A DNA stretch of 64,000 bases from an uncultured Anaerolineae bacterium (GTDB lineage: Bacteria > Chloroflexota > Anaerolineae > Aggregatilineales > Phototrophicaceae): NCBI GenBank assembly GCA_937995825.1, contig CALKJO010000002.1:310001-374000 (forward strand), in the 5' to 3' direction. A model generated the notes under the pieces. That model was not told the DNA's origin, ran no database searches, and was given only the letters and a program-made list of their open reading frames with translations. The position numbers and the translations under genes were made by a program. Positions 33,909 through 43,438 of this stretch are shown here, piece after piece; the stretch's first letter is position 1; each line of letters begins with the position of its first letter.

Positions 33909-35096
33909 TTATTCTGCGCCGAGGACGGCAAACGCGCCGCCCCGGTTGACCTGCACAACCGGATCGTGGATCGGGTTGCGGTCTTCAGTGAAGCTGAAGA
34001 AGCCGAGCGGCGTCTCCATTTCGAGCGCCGCCAGCGCATCGCGCACGGCGGCGCTGTCGGTGGAGTCAGCGCAGCGGATCGCGCTGGCGATCATCCATGC
34101 GCCAGTGTACGCCTGCGCCGCAAACTGATCGGGCAGGTTGCCGTATTCATTCTCGAAAGCGGCTTTGAAGGCGGCGCTGAGTTCGTTCGGGCTGCCGATA
34201 TTCCAGGCTGCGCCGACGATTAAGCCTTCGCTGTCCGCGCCGGTCTGCTGAAGGACTGCCGGGCTGTTCAAGCCGTTGCCGCCCATCAGCACGCCCTGAT
34301 AGCCCTGCGCGCGCGCCTGAAGGATGATCTGCACCGCCTCGACCGCCAGCGCCGAGATGGCGAGAGCGTCGGGATTCTGCGCGATGATATTGGTGAGCTG
34401 GGCGTTGAAATCGACATCGCCGGTCGCGTAGGTTTCTTCCGCAACCACCGTGACGCCGTTGGCTTCGAAAGCCTCGCGGAAGACATTTGCGCCGCTGACG
34501 GTGAAGTCGTCGTCATTGGCGTAGATGATCGCCGCCGAGCGGATGCCGAGCTGATCGACTGCGCCCGCGACCGTCCCCGGAATGACCGAGGCTTCCGGCA
34601 GGCTGTTGCGGAAGATGAAATCGCCCATGTCGGTGATGCCGTTGGCGGTATTGCTGACCGCCAGCACCACCACGCCCGCGTCCTGAGCGATCGGATCGGC
34701 GGAGAAGGCTTCGCGCGAGAGCGTCGGCCCGATCACGGCGATCACGCGGTCTTCTTCAACCAGCTTGGTCATCGCGGCAATCGCCTGATTGTTGTCGCTG
34801 GCACTGTCCTCAAAGATCACCTCCAATGTGACGCCTTCGCCCAGGAAAGCGCTGTTGTTGATCTCAGCAATGGCGAGCTGAATGCCGCGCTGCTGCGACA
34901 CACCGAAGACCGACGCGCCGCCGGTGAGCGTCAGCAGTGAGCCGATGGTGACGGTGTCGGGCAGATTAGTCGGGTCTGGGCAGGTTTGGCGGATGTCCGC
35001 CCCGATCAGGCTCTCCATCGTCGGCATCTGCGCGCTGACCAGCGCCGGCGCAGTCAGCAGCGCCAACAGACTGAACACCCAAATCCACTTCTTCAT
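33909..35096 (-). CDS. livJ: Branched-chain amino acid type solute-binding protein LivJ
   Basis: 395 aa from ATG 35096; gaggag lies about 8 nt upstream. An in-frame ATG at 35102 is too close to it. Signal MKKWIWVFSLLALLTAPALVSAQ. The mature part has the family start TVTIGSLLTLTGGASVFGVSQQRGIQLAIAEINNSAFLGEGVTLEVIFEDSASDNNQAIAAM and later VIAVIGPTLSREAFSADPIAQDAGVVVLAVSNTANGIT. Binds amino acids or related ligands such as amides or urea. First gene of livJHM. Confidence 0.92.
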   Translation of the reverse strand: MKKWIWVFSLLALLTAPALVSAQMPTMESLIGADIRQTCPDPTNLPDTVTIGSLLTLTGGASVFGVSQQRGIQLAIAEINNSAFLGEGVTLEVIFEDSASDNNQAIAAMTKLVEEDRVIAVIGPTLSREAFSADPIAQDAGVVVLAVSNTANGITDMGDFIFRNSLPEASVIPGTVAGAVDQLGIRSAAIIYANDDDFTVSGANVFREAFEANGVTVVAEETYATGDVDFNAQLTNIIAQNPDALAISALAVEAVQIILQARAQGYQGVLMGGNGLNSPAVLQQTGADSEGLIVGAAWNIGSPNELSAAFKAAFENEYGNLPDQFAAQAYTGAWMIASAIRCADSTDSAAVRDALAALEMETPLGFFSFTEDRNPIHDPVVQVNRGGAFAVLGAE

Positions 35097-35197
35097 GAGC
35101 ATCTCTCCTCTAAATTGCATTAACTTTTCATTGGTACGCTGGCGCCCTAGTTTAACGCAGACCATGCTTGCAGGCAAAACCTGTTTTTTCTCGCCCT

Positions 35198-35231
35198 TGC
35201 GCATGTCATGCGCATCAGATAACAGTATAAT
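35198..35231 (+). promoter_or_regulatory. Promoter with operator-like inverted repeat for the 35280 lipoprotein gene
   Basis: ATGTCA (35203-35208), 17-bp spacer, TATAAT (35226-35231). The -35 element lies within a perfect inverted repeat TGCGCAT-gtc-ATGCGCA (35198-35214), so a dimeric regulator there would block or recruit polymerase. The region is shared with the divergent livJ promoter. Confidence 0.5.
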
Positions 35232-35279
35232 GTGGGATAAGCAGTTCAACCGATGGGATTTTGAGGGATTATTCCCAGC

Positions 35280-36062
35280 ATGGGCTACTGGGGCTGGCGT
35301 CCGCTGTTTTGTGGAGTGTTCTTCAGCGTATGGGTCGCAAGCTGCAGCGTCGTCGCGGAGACGACAGACGGGATAACGCCGCCAACTGCTTTTCCCAGTG
35401 TCACCCTGACGGTTGGGCGGATTGTGCCATTCAGCACAGCCTCTCCCACTCAGATCGCGGCAGCCCGACCCGATACGACACTGAGCGCCCCGCAGCCGAG
35501 CTGTTACACCAATCGAGCCGGCGGTGTCGTCTGTCTTGGCGTGATCGAAAATCGCGGCTCAACGGCACTGACGCTTGACGATGCCTTGGTGACGGTGCGG
35601 CTGCGGGTGCGCGGTCAGCTCGTCGAGCGGCACGCCCGCTTCGAGCAGCGCCAGGTTGTCCCAGGCGGGATCGCGCCCTACCGCACCGCCTTTGACGCGC
35701 CGCCCGATCCGGGCTTTGCGCCGCAGATCGAGATTTCGCTGCCCCTGATGACTGCTGTGCCGTTGGAGTTGGTCAGGCTGACGCCGATGAATGCAGCGGT
35801 GGCGTGGGATGGTGGGCGCTATCAGGTGAGCGCCGCTTTGTTGAATACCGACACGCAGACCGGTCTGCTTGAGCGGATTGTGGTTACGCTGCGGGACGAT
35901 GCCGGTCGCGTGATCGGCTACCGCGTGCTTGCCCCGGCGCCGATCCGGCTTGCGGCGGGCGAGTCGTTCCCGCTGCGGGTTGAGATCGTCCCGCTGGCGG
36001 ACATGCCGGCACACACGCTGCAGATCGATTGCTACGCAGAAGCCGCGCCGATCAGCGGATGA
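35280..36062 (+). CDS. Secreted lipoprotein with FxLYD-like domain
   Basis: 260 aa. N-terminus [22 protein letters not shown] is a lipoprotein signal with lipobox VASC, followed by a Thr/Ser/Pro linker. The core ([82 protein letters not shown]) reads as two FxLYD/DUF3426-like beta domains that comment on charge and vary little. Function unknown. The end overlaps pyrH by 11 bp in opposite orientation. Confidence 0.7.
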   Translation: MGYWGWRPLFCGVFFSVWVASCSVVAETTDGITPPTAFPSVTLTVGRIVPFSTASPTQIAAARPDTTLSAPQPSCYTNRAGGVVCLGVIENRGSTALTLDDALVTVRLRVRGQLVERHARFEQRQVVPGGIAPYRTAFDAPPDPGFAPQIEISLPLMTAVPLELVRLTPMNAAVAWDGGRYQVSAALLNTDTQTGLLERIVVTLRDDAGRVIGYRVLAPAPIRLAAGESFPLRVEIVPLADMPAHTLQIDCYAEAAPISG

Positions 36063-36789
36063 GCGTGCCGACCGCGCTGTCGCCCATCACAGCGCGCAGC
36101 AGCGCATCGTCCGACGAGAAATCCAGCACTAGAATCGGCATATTGTTTTCCTGGCAGAGCGTGAAGGCGGTCATGTCCATGACCTCCAGCTTGTCCTGGA
36201 TCACTTTGTCATATGAGACGTGCGTATAACGGGTGGCATTGGCGTGCTTCTTCGGGTCAGCCGAATAAACGCCGTTGACCTTAGTCGCTTTAATGACGAT
36301 CTCGGCGTTGATCTCCATCGCGCGCAGCGCGGCGGCGGTGTCGGTAGTGAAGTACGGATTGCCCGTGCCGCCGGCGATGATCACCACGCGCCCTTTTTCC
36401 AGATGACGGATGGCGCGCAGGCGAATATACGGTTCAGCGACGGCGTTCATGGCAATGGCGGTCTGGACGCGCGTCTCGACGCCGGCGCGCTGAAGCGCGT
36501 CCTGAAGCGCCAGCGCGTTCATGACCGTCCCGATCATGCCCATGTGATCGGCGGTGCTTTGCGACATGCCGCGCTCAACCCCCTGTGCCCCGCGCCAAAG
36601 GTTGCCCGCGCCGATCACTAGCGCGATCTGCACGCCCAATTGATAGACCTGCTTGATCTTGACCGCGATTGCTTCAGCGCGATCGGGATCGATGCCAAAA
36701 TTTCCTTTTCCCGCTAACGCCTCTCCGCTCAACTTCAGCACGATGCGCCTGTAAGCGGGTGCGGGGTGTTGAAGTCGACTGCCGTTCAT
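36052..36789 (-). CDS. pyrH: UMP kinase
   Basis: 245 aa from ATG 36789, with ggaggg just upstream. Recognised by [85 protein letters not shown] and [16 protein letters not shown]. Converts UMP to UDP with ATP. It belongs to the conserved rpsB-tsf-pyrH order, but a terminator hairpin lies just before its ribosome site. frr does not follow; a convergent lipoprotein gene does. Confidence 0.97.
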   Translation of the reverse strand: MNGSRLQHPAPAYRRIVLKLSGEALAGKGNFGIDPDRAEAIAVKIKQVYQLGVQIALVIGAGNLWRGAQGVERGMSQSTADHMGMIGTVMNALALQDALQRAGVETRVQTAIAMNAVAEPYIRLRAIRHLEKGRVVIIAGGTGNPYFTTDTAAALRAMEINAEIVIKATKVNGVYSADPKKHANATRYTHVSYDKVIQDKLEVMDMTAFTLCQENNMPILVLDFSSDDALLRAVMGDSAVGTLIR

Positions 36790-36802
36790 CTGCCCTCCTG
36801 AT

Positions 36803-36834
36803 AAAAAAGGGGGACTAGCCAATGCTAACCCCCC
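36803..36834 (-). terminator. Terminator or attenuator between tsf and pyrH
   Basis: On the minus strand, GGGGG..TAGC pairs with GCTA..CCCCC around a short loop and is followed by T6. It ends 14 nt before ATG 36789, next to the pyrH ribosome site (36793-36798). It could end tsf transcripts or control read-through into pyrH. Confidence 0.8.
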
Positions 36835-36890
36835 TCAAAGATCGTATTGGATCGTTCGAGGCGTCCCTGTCAGTGAGATCGGGAAAACCC

Positions 36891-37547
36891 TTACCCATTT
36901 GCACCATTGGCATTCGCGGCGCTGTCCGAATCGAGCGGTTCGCCAAGTTGATAGCGCGCAAAGCGGCGAATTTCGATGCTCTCGCCCAGCTCAGCGACCG
37001 TCTCGGAGAGAAGCTGCGAGATCGTCTTGCTGTCGTCCTTGATGAAGGGCTGCTCCATCAGCACGATCTCTTTGAAGTAGGTCTCCATGCGTCCAGCGAC
37101 GATCTTCTCAATGACCGCCTCCGGCTTGCCTTTGCCCTCTTCCTGAGCGCGGCGGCGGAATTCTTCGCGGACGACCGCCGCCGCCGACTCTGGAATCTGC
37201 TCGCGCTTGACGTACTGCGGGTTCATGTTGGCAATATGCAGCGCGATGTCCTTGCAGAACGCGCCGAACGCCGGCGTTTTGGCGACGAAATCGGTCTCGC
37301 AGTTGATCTCGACCATGACGCCGACGCGCTTATTGAAATGCAGATACTGCTCGATGAAGCCTTCGTTCATCGTCCGACCCGCGCTGAGCTTTTTCGCCGC
37401 TTTCGCCAAGCCCTTTTCCTTGAGCAAAGCGGCTGCTTTGTCGAGATCGCCGCCAGTGCTTTCGAGCGCCTTCTTGCAATCGAGCGGACCTGCGCCGGTC
37501 ATCTCGCGCAGGTCTTTGACCATTTGTGCCGTGATCTGCTGTCCCAT
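36891..37547 (-). CDS. tsf: Translation elongation factor Ts
   Basis: 218 aa from ATG 37547 (MGQQITAQMVKDLREMTGAGPLDCKKALESTGGDLDKAAALLKEKG), 4 nt after the rpsB stop. EINCETDFVAKTPAF and the C-terminal MEQPFIKDDSKTISQLLSE are conserved EF-Ts segments. It is the short form with one dimerisation domain, as in Thermus/Chloroflexi-type EF-Ts. Recycles EF-Tu. The track start at 37703 lies inside rpsB in another frame. Confidence 0.97.
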   Translation of the reverse strand: MGQQITAQMVKDLREMTGAGPLDCKKALESTGGDLDKAAALLKEKGLAKAAKKLSAGRTMNEGFIEQYLHFNKRVGVMVEINCETDFVAKTPAFGAFCKDIALHIANMNPQYVKREQIPESAAAVVREEFRRRAQEEGKGKPEAVIEKIVAGRMETYFKEIVLMEQPFIKDDSKTISQLLSETVAELGESIEIRRFARYQLGEPLDSDSAANANGANG

Positions 37548-37551
37548 GCTT

Positions 37552-38397
37552 TTATTCGCCGTCCTCTTCTTCGTCGTCGAATAGCCTTGTCGTCTTGAGC
37601 TTCGCCAGGGTCGAAGCGCCGAGATAGACCTCGTCGCTGCTGTCCTCGTCGAAGGTCTCCACCCTCTCCTGCGCCATCTCCGCCGCGCCGGCCTCGTCAT
37701 CATCGCCTTTGCGCATCATCTGCCCCTCGATTACGGCGTCCGCCAGCGCGCCGATCAGCAGCTTGATGGCGCGCACGGCGTCATCGTTGGCGGGGATGAT
37801 ATAGTCGATTTCATCGGGATCGCTGTTGGTGTCCGCCAGCGCCAGCACCGGAATTTTCAGCGTGTTGGCTTCTTTGACCGCCGTCGCTTCGCGCTTAGTG
37901 TCAATCACAATCAGCAGGTTGGGCAGACGGCGCATATGACGGATGCCGCCGAGGCGCTGCTGCAATTTCTCGATCTTGCGCGAGAGAATGAGCGACTCTT
38001 TCTTGGGCAGCAGGTCGAATTCGCCGTTATCGCGGCGGCGTTCCAGCTTCTTGAGCGTGTCGATCCGGCGCGAGATCGTCACCCAGTTGGTCAGCGTGCC
38101 GCCGAGCCAGCGCGTGTTGACATACGGCATCTTGCAGCGCTCGGCTTCACGCTGCACAGCGTCCTGCGCCTGACGCTTCGTGCCGACGAACAGGACGACG
38201 CCGCCATCAGCCACCAGATCGCGGATCATGTCGTAGTATTCGTTCAGGTTGACCAGCGTCTGCTGCAGGTCGATGATGTGAATGTCGTTGCGCGCCATGA
38301 AGATGTACGGCTTCATCTTCGGGTTCCACTTGGTGGTGCGATGGCCGAAATGAACGCCCGTTTCCAAAAGCGCCTTCATGGAAACATTCGATGGCAT
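37552..38397 (-). CDS. rpsB: 30S ribosomal protein S2
   Basis: 281 aa. [70 protein letters not shown] and [30 protein letters not shown] are all standard S2 signatures. An acidic C-terminal extension ([26 protein letters not shown]...DDEEEDGE) is longer than in E. coli. First gene of the ribosomal unit. Confidence 0.98.
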   Translation of the reverse strand: MPSNVSMKALLETGVHFGHRTTKWNPKMKPYIFMARNDIHIIDLQQTLVNLNEYYDMIRDLVADGGVVLFVGTKRQAQDAVQREAERCKMPYVNTRWLGGTLTNWVTISRRIDTLKKLERRRDNGEFDLLPKKESLILSRKIEKLQQRLGGIRHMRRLPNLLIVIDTKREATAVKEANTLKIPVLALADTNSDPDEIDYIIPANDDAVRAIKLLIGALADAVIEGQMMRKGDDDEAGAAEMAQERVETFDEDSSDEVYLGASTLAKLKTTRLFDDEEEDGE

Positions 38398-38546
38398 GAT
38401 GGTGTGCTTGCTCCTATGGTTTGTGTTTTAGCGATCACGCCGTTCATCCTCGGCTGTCAGATGGGCGTCCCCTCCACACCAGCCGAGTCCGGGCGTGTGA
38501 TATTTGCGGATGTATTCGCAGATGCGAATGTCCACCGCAGGGTAGT
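38398..38546 (-). promoter_or_regulatory. rpsB leader region with ATTCGCA-GA-TGCGAAT palindrome
   Basis: About 150 bp precede rpsB. It holds a perfect inverted repeat ATTCGCA/TGCGAAT with a 2-bp centre (38514-38529). I do not see a strong -35/-10 pair, so the promoter is not placed. An autoregulatory S2 leader is possible by analogy but not shown. Confidence 0.35.
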
Positions 38547-38576
38547 CTAACATAGGGCGTAGGCGTGTTCAAGACG

Positions 38577-38609
38577 AAAAAAAACGCAGCCCAGAGGCAT
38601 CAGCCTGCG
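38577..38609 (-). terminator. Intrinsic terminator of the 38600 membrane-protein gene
   Basis: On the minus strand CGCAG.C pairs with G.CTGCG around an 11-nt loop, followed by T8. The stop codon lies within the stem start. Confidence 0.8.
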
Positions 38610-40042
38610 GCGGTGATGCGCCAGAGTCCGAGCGATGGCAGCCGCGCGCGCAGCAGCGACTCGAAAGTGAGCAGACCAGCCGCCGGCTCGATAATGAGTT
38701 CGATCCGCGCCGTGTCCGGATTGAAGGCGTAATTGTTGAAAATCGTATTGAACTCCTCCGCCCACATCGAGAGCAGCACATCCTCCGACCGGACCGGGAT
38801 CGGTTCGGGATAGCGCCCTAACTCATGGTAATTGGCGATCACACGGGCATAGGGTTCGTCGATGATCGGCAGCGCCAATCGCACCGATACCCATACCAGA
38901 CCCGGCGCAGTTCGACCGGAATAGCGGTCGATCTCAGCTAAGACCGCGCGCGCGGTCTCGCCGTAGCGCGGATTTTCGAGCTGCTGAAACGTCGGGAAAT
39001 AATGGGAGAAGAAAGGCAGCATGAGCAGCAGACCCGCCGCCAGCGCAAGCCGGGGGCGTCCCGCGTCGGGGAGGCGAGCCAGCCGCCAGACGATCAACAG
39101 GATCAGGTACGTGAAGTAGCTGCCGCCGCCGCCGAACAGGATCGGCAGCATGAACACCAGCGCCAGCGCAGCCTCGCGAAGCAGTCGGCGCGGCGACTCC
39201 TGCACCAGACGCAGCAGCGCACGTCCATACAAGATGACCAGCGGCGCGCCCCAGCCGAAGAAGCGCAGCGCGTCGGCATCGAGCGAGGTCAGGCTTGACA
39301 GACCGCGCGGCTCCTCACGGGTGAAAAAGCCGAGAAAGTTTCGGCTCCACTGCTCGACATCGACCAGGATGACAGGCAGGTAGAGCGCGGCGGCGAACGC
39401 GCCCACAGCCGCCGCCAGCGCGATCAGAACGCGCAGTTTCCAGCCGCGCTCCAGCCCCGCCGCCGTCAGCGCCAGCACGCCGATCAGCCCGCCGAGCGGG
39501 TGCGCGAGGCCGGAAAAAGCAGCCAGAAAGCCGCTGCTGAGGATCGCCCGCAGCGGCGGCTGACGGCTCGAGCGCGCGATCAGCGTCAGCGCCAGCAGCA
39601 GCAGCGGGATGGTCAGCGCCTCCGGTCGCATCGCCCACAGGCTCGGATAGACGAAAACCGCCAGCGCCGCAATCGCGCTGGTCAGCGGATCGACGCCGCG
39701 CCCTGAACGCAGCAGCAGCCACGCGGCAGCCGCGCTCGACAGCGCGAACAGCAGCGACGCGGCGAAATAGCTGTGAGTCGTGCCGAAGGGCAGCAGCGCC
39801 AGGATCACGCTGGCGGCGGCGCCGAAGCCATACGGAAGCTGATAGATCGGCATCCAGTTGTGCCACAGGCGGCTGAGCAGCGGTTCACCGCGCAGCAGCG
39901 AATAGGGATGCGACAAAGACTGAACGCCGTCGGTCGTCGGCAGCGGCAGATGCAGCCAGAGCGCCGTTTTCCAGACGATCAGCGCGGTCAAGTAAAGCGC
40001 CAACAGCAGCGGGATAAGATGGTAGATGCGGTCACGGCTCAA
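38600..40042 (-). CDS. Polytopic membrane protein, GT-C glycosyltransferase-like
   Basis: 480 aa if started at TTG 40042 (MSRDRIYHLIPLLLALYLTALIVWK). The track start at 40189 would run through the promoter and start of the divergent homospermidine synthase gene and is rejected. About 10 helices. The first loop (LPLPTTDGVQSLSHPYSLLRGEPLLSRLWHNWMPIYQLPYGF) resembles the opening of dolichyl-phosphate-mannose-type enzymes. The C-terminal part (RYGETARAVLAEIDRYSGRTAPGLVWVSV) is a soluble outer domain. Similar in plan to the 18172 gene but not visibly a duplicate. Start codon uncertain. Confidence 0.65.
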   Translation of the reverse strand: MSRDRIYHLIPLLLALYLTALIVWKTALWLHLPLPTTDGVQSLSHPYSLLRGEPLLSRLWHNWMPIYQLPYGFGAAASVILALLPFGTTHSYFAASLLFALSSAAAAWLLLRSGRGVDPLTSAIAALAVFVYPSLWAMRPEALTIPLLLLALTLIARSSRQPPLRAILSSGFLAAFSGLAHPLGGLIGVLALTAAGLERGWKLRVLIALAAAVGAFAAALYLPVILVDVEQWSRNFLGFFTREEPRGLSSLTSLDADALRFFGWGAPLVILYGRALLRLVQESPRRLLREAALALVFMLPILFGGGGSYFTYLILLIVWRLARLPDAGRPRLALAAGLLLMLPFFSHYFPTFQQLENPRYGETARAVLAEIDRYSGRTAPGLVWVSVRLALPIIDEPYARVIANYHELGRYPEPIPVRSEDVLLSMWAEEFNTIFNNYAFNPDTARIELIIEPAAGLLTFESLLRARLPSLGLWRITAAG

Positions 40043-40105
40043 TGGGCGCGCACATCCTGGACAGACACGGAAAATAGAACGCGATTGTACCGAAAAATTC
40101 GGCGA

Positions 40106-40134
40106 TTGGGACTGTGAACAAGCTGTTATATAAT
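40106..40134 (+). promoter_or_regulatory. Promoter of the homospermidine synthase gene
   Basis: TTGGGA (40106-40111), 17-bp spacer, TATAAT (40129-40134), 46 bp before the start codon. Confidence 0.65.
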
Positions 40135-40179
40135 CGCCGCTTGCGCTCGTAATCGTAACCATCCTCAAGGAGACAAAAT

Positions 40180-41643
40180 TTGGACGCAAAAATCCCGTTC
40201 GGGGGGCGCATTCTGGTTTTGGGCTGTGGATCGGTGGCGCAGTGTACGCTGCCCTTGCTGCTGCGGCATCTGGAGATGGATTTCCAGCGGATCACGGTCA
40301 TGGACGCGCTCGACAACCGCGCGGCGATCCAGAGCGCGCTGGAAGCCGGCGTGAGCTATGTTCAGCATACGATCACGCCGACCAACATGGCGGAGACGCT
40401 GGCGCAGTATCTCGATGCCGGCGATCTGCTGATCGACGTGGCGTACAACATCGACTGCGCTGAGATCGTCGGCTGGTGTCATGATCACGGGGTGATGTAT
40501 ATCAATACTTCGGTCGAGGTCTGGGATCCGTATGACAAAATGGAGATAACTCCACCGACCCAGCGGACGCTCTACGTCCGCCACTTGGCGCTGCGGCGGA
40601 TGGCGGCGCGCTGGGATGAGCCGGGCGCGACGGCGGTCGTCGAGCATGGCGCCAATCCCGGCTTGGTCAGCCATTGGACGAAGGTCGCGCTCGAGGACAT
40701 CACCAGAGCGGTGCTGGCGGGATCGGTCGAGGCGGAGCGGCGCGCCGCGCTCGAACGCGCGCTGGACGTTGGCGCGTACAACATCCTGGCGCACCGGCTG
40801 GGGGTCAAGGTGATCCATATCTCCGAGCGCGACACGCAGATCAGCGATCAGCCCAAGCAGGTCGGCGAATTCGTCAATACCTGGTCGGTCGAGGGGTTGT
40901 ATGAGGAGGGAGTCGCGCCCGCTGAGATGGGCTGGGGGACGCATGAGCGCCGTCTGCCCGCTGGCGCGCAGGTGCATCTTTACGGACCCGCCAACCAGAT
41001 TTGCCTCAGCCAGATGGGGATGAATACATGGGTGCGCTCATGGGTTCCGCTGGGCGGGGAGATCATCGGCGCGATCATCCGGCACGGCGAAGCCTTCACC
41101 ATCAGCGATTACCTGACCGTCTACGACGCGCACGCTCGCCCAATCTACCGCCCGACGGTGCATTACGCCTACATGATGTGCGACGCAGCGATTGCCTCGC
41201 TTCACGAACTGCGCATGAACGCCTACGATCTGCCGCCTAAAATCCGCATTATGAACGATGAGATCATCGATGGGCGCGATGAACTGGGCGTACTGCTGCT
41301 AGGGCATGATCTGAACGGCTGGTGGGTGGGATCGCAGTTGGACATCCACGAGGCGCGGCGGTTGGTTCCGGGTCAGAACGCGACGACGCTGCAAGTGGCG
41401 GCGTCGATTTTGGGCGCGCTCTTCTGGATGATCCAGAATCCGCGCCGAGGTTTGCTCGTGCCGGATCAACTGCCCCACCGCGCGGTGCTGGCGATTGCCA
41501 GCCCCTATCTGGGCCTCTGCCCGTCCGTGCAGACCGATTGGACGCCGCTGAAGAATCGCTATGATGCGTTCGCTGGCTATGGGACGACTCCGCCGCCCGC
41601 GCCGGAGGAGGTCTGGCAGTTCGAGACCTTCTGGATACGCTGA
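40180..41643 (+). CDS. Homospermidine synthase
   Basis: 487 aa. The start is a TTG at 40180 backed by a strong aaggag site at 40167-40172. NAD-binding GGRILVLGCGSVAQCTLPLLLRHL opens the Rossmann domain. DVAYNIDCAEIVGWCHDHGVMYINTSVEVW, VVEHGANPGLVSHWTK and the late MCDAAIASLHELRMNAYDLPPKIRIMNDEIIDGRDELGVLLLGHDLNGWWVGSQL are characteristic of the bacterial homospermidine synthase family (as in Blastochloris). It makes homospermidine from putrescine with NAD as a recycled cofactor. Monocistronic, with its own promoter. Confidence 0.93.
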   Translation: MDAKIPFGGRILVLGCGSVAQCTLPLLLRHLEMDFQRITVMDALDNRAAIQSALEAGVSYVQHTITPTNMAETLAQYLDAGDLLIDVAYNIDCAEIVGWCHDHGVMYINTSVEVWDPYDKMEITPPTQRTLYVRHLALRRMAARWDEPGATAVVEHGANPGLVSHWTKVALEDITRAVLAGSVEAERRAALERALDVGAYNILAHRLGVKVIHISERDTQISDQPKQVGEFVNTWSVEGLYEEGVAPAEMGWGTHERRLPAGAQVHLYGPANQICLSQMGMNTWVRSWVPLGGEIIGAIIRHGEAFTISDYLTVYDAHARPIYRPTVHYAYMMCDAAIASLHELRMNAYDLPPKIRIMNDEIIDGRDELGVLLLGHDLNGWWVGSQLDIHEARRLVPGQNATTLQVAASILGALFWMIQNPRRGLLVPDQLPHRAVLAIASPYLGLCPSVQTDWTPLKNRYDAFAGYGTTPPPAPEEVWQFETFWIR

Positions 41644-41712
41644 AAACAGCCAGAGCGAAGCAGCAGAACCGAGTATAATTGCAGACATCGGAAATTAGGA
41701 CAACGGCGCACG

Positions 41713-43434
41713 ATGAAAACGACGCGCAAGATGCTGCACGAAGGGGACGCCGCTCCGCTGGTCTGCCTGTTGGAAATCTGGGGCGTGCGCGCCAACCCAA
41801 ACGCGCCGCCGGAGGCGGTTCAGGCGGAATTGGCGGAGGCGATGATCGAGCCGACGCGCGTGGATCGGGTGATCGCGCTGCTGAGCGACGAACAGCGCCA
41901 GGCGCTGCACATGATCCTGAGGGCGCGCGATGGCTTCATGCTGGAGCCATTTTTCCGCGCGACACAGGGCGATATCCGCGAGCTGGGCGAGGGCGCGATC
42001 CAGCGCGAGCATCCGCATCTGACGCCCAAGACCAACGCCGAAGCGCTCTATTATCGCGGGCTGATCGGGCGGGCATTTGACCTATCGAGCAGCGGCAGCG
42101 CGCGGCGCGTCGTCTACGTCCCGACTGACCTGGCGAGTCTGCTGGTCGGGCTGAAAACTAGCTACGACGATGCCGACGCGAGCGCGGAACCCCTAGATGA
42201 GGGCGAGCTTGCCATCGAGCCGCTGCCCGACATGCCCGCAGCGCAAACCGCCGATACGTCCCTGGTGGACGACATGACCACGCTGCTGGCGTTCATCCAG
42301 GTTGAAGCGCCGAAGCTGTCGGGTCGGCTGCTCGATCCGGACGCGGCGGCGGCGCTGCTGCCCCATCTGCTGTACGCCAGCGTGAGCCGGCTGGCATTCC
42401 TGATTCAACTGGCATGGAGCGCCGAACTGATCGAAAGCCAGGAAGAGCGCGCCTATATCAAGCGGGCGGAGGCGCGCCGCTGGCTGAGCGCGACACGGGC
42501 GCAGCAGGTGAAAATGCTGGCGGAGAGCTGGCGCGACTCGCGGGTGATCGTCGATCTGTGGAGTACGCCGGGGCTGCGCATCGAGCATCGCGCCGGATCG
42601 ATGCCCAACTACGATGGGCTGGCGGCGCGCAAGGCGGCGCTGAGTCTGATCGGCGAGCGGGTTCCGCCGGAGGCATGGTGGTCGCGGGACGACCTGATCC
42701 ATGTCGTCCAGCAGACGCGCCCCGATTTTCAGCGCCAGAATTTCGACACCTGGTACATCCGCGATGAGGCGGGCAATGACCTGAGCGGCGAGCGCCACTG
42801 GGAGGATGTCGAGGGGCGGCTGCTCGAATACCTGATCACCAGCCCGATGCACTGGCTCGGGCTGGTCGATCTGACGGAGGAGGCAGCGCGGCTGACCGCG
42901 TATGGGCGCGGCTTTCTGGGGCTGGCGGCATTTCCGACTCCGGCAGACCCGCCGGATCAAATCGTCATCGAGGACGATGGGCGGCTGTCGATCTCACGCC
43001 GGATCGCCCGCATCGACCGGTTCACGGCGGCGCGCTTCAGCGAATGGCTCGACACGGCGCATCTGGTGGAAAACACGCCTTACCACTACCGGATCACGCT
43101 CGCCAGCCTGGAGAAAGCGAAAAATCAGAGCATCACCCCCGATCAGATCGCGGCATTCTTACAGCGGACGGGCGGAAACATCCCTGACGGCGTGGCGCGC
43201 CTACTCAAGCTGTTCACGATGGCGCCGGTCTCATCGGCGACGGTCGAGGCGATGTGGGTACTGCGGACGACATCGAAGGCGACGCTGGATTTACTGTATG
43301 AGACGCCATCGCTGCGGCGCTTTTTCGGAGCTAGGCTGGGTGAGCTGGCGGCGGCGCTGCGCGCGGACACCATCGAGCAGGCGGCGGAGGCATTCCGCGA
43401 GCATGGCATCAAGCTGGACGTGGTGGAAAGGTAG
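41713..43434 (+). CDS. Helicase_C_3 (XPB/Ssl2-like C-terminal) domain protein
   Basis: 573 aa without Walker motifs, so not itself a helicase. The C-terminal third carries the Helicase_C_3 pattern: PDQIVIEDDGRLSISRRIARIDRFTAARFSEWL, then YHYRITLASLEKAKNQSITPDQIAAFLQRTGGNIPDGVARLLK. This is like the helicase-associated proteins common in actinobacteria. The N-terminal two thirds appear to be winged-helix repeats (RVIALLSDEQRQALHMILRARDG). Role unknown, possibly in DNA transactions. A TATAAT lies about 35 bp upstream. The next gene starts 4 nt after. Confidence 0.65.
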   Translation: MKTTRKMLHEGDAAPLVCLLEIWGVRANPNAPPEAVQAELAEAMIEPTRVDRVIALLSDEQRQALHMILRARDGFMLEPFFRATQGDIRELGEGAIQREHPHLTPKTNAEALYYRGLIGRAFDLSSSGSARRVVYVPTDLASLLVGLKTSYDDADASAEPLDEGELAIEPLPDMPAAQTADTSLVDDMTTLLAFIQVEAPKLSGRLLDPDAAAALLPHLLYASVSRLAFLIQLAWSAELIESQEERAYIKRAEARRWLSATRAQQVKMLAESWRDSRVIVDLWSTPGLRIEHRAGSMPNYDGLAARKAALSLIGERVPPEAWWSRDDLIHVVQQTRPDFQRQNFDTWYIRDEAGNDLSGERHWEDVEGRLLEYLITSPMHWLGLVDLTEEAARLTAYGRGFLGLAAFPTPADPPDQIVIEDDGRLSISRRIARIDRFTAARFSEWLDTAHLVENTPYHYRITLASLEKAKNQSITPDQIAAFLQRTGGNIPDGVARLLKLFTMAPVSSATVEAMWVLRTTSKATLDLLYETPSLRRFFGARLGELAAALRADTIEQAAEAFREHGIKLDVVER

Positions 43435-43438
43435 CACG

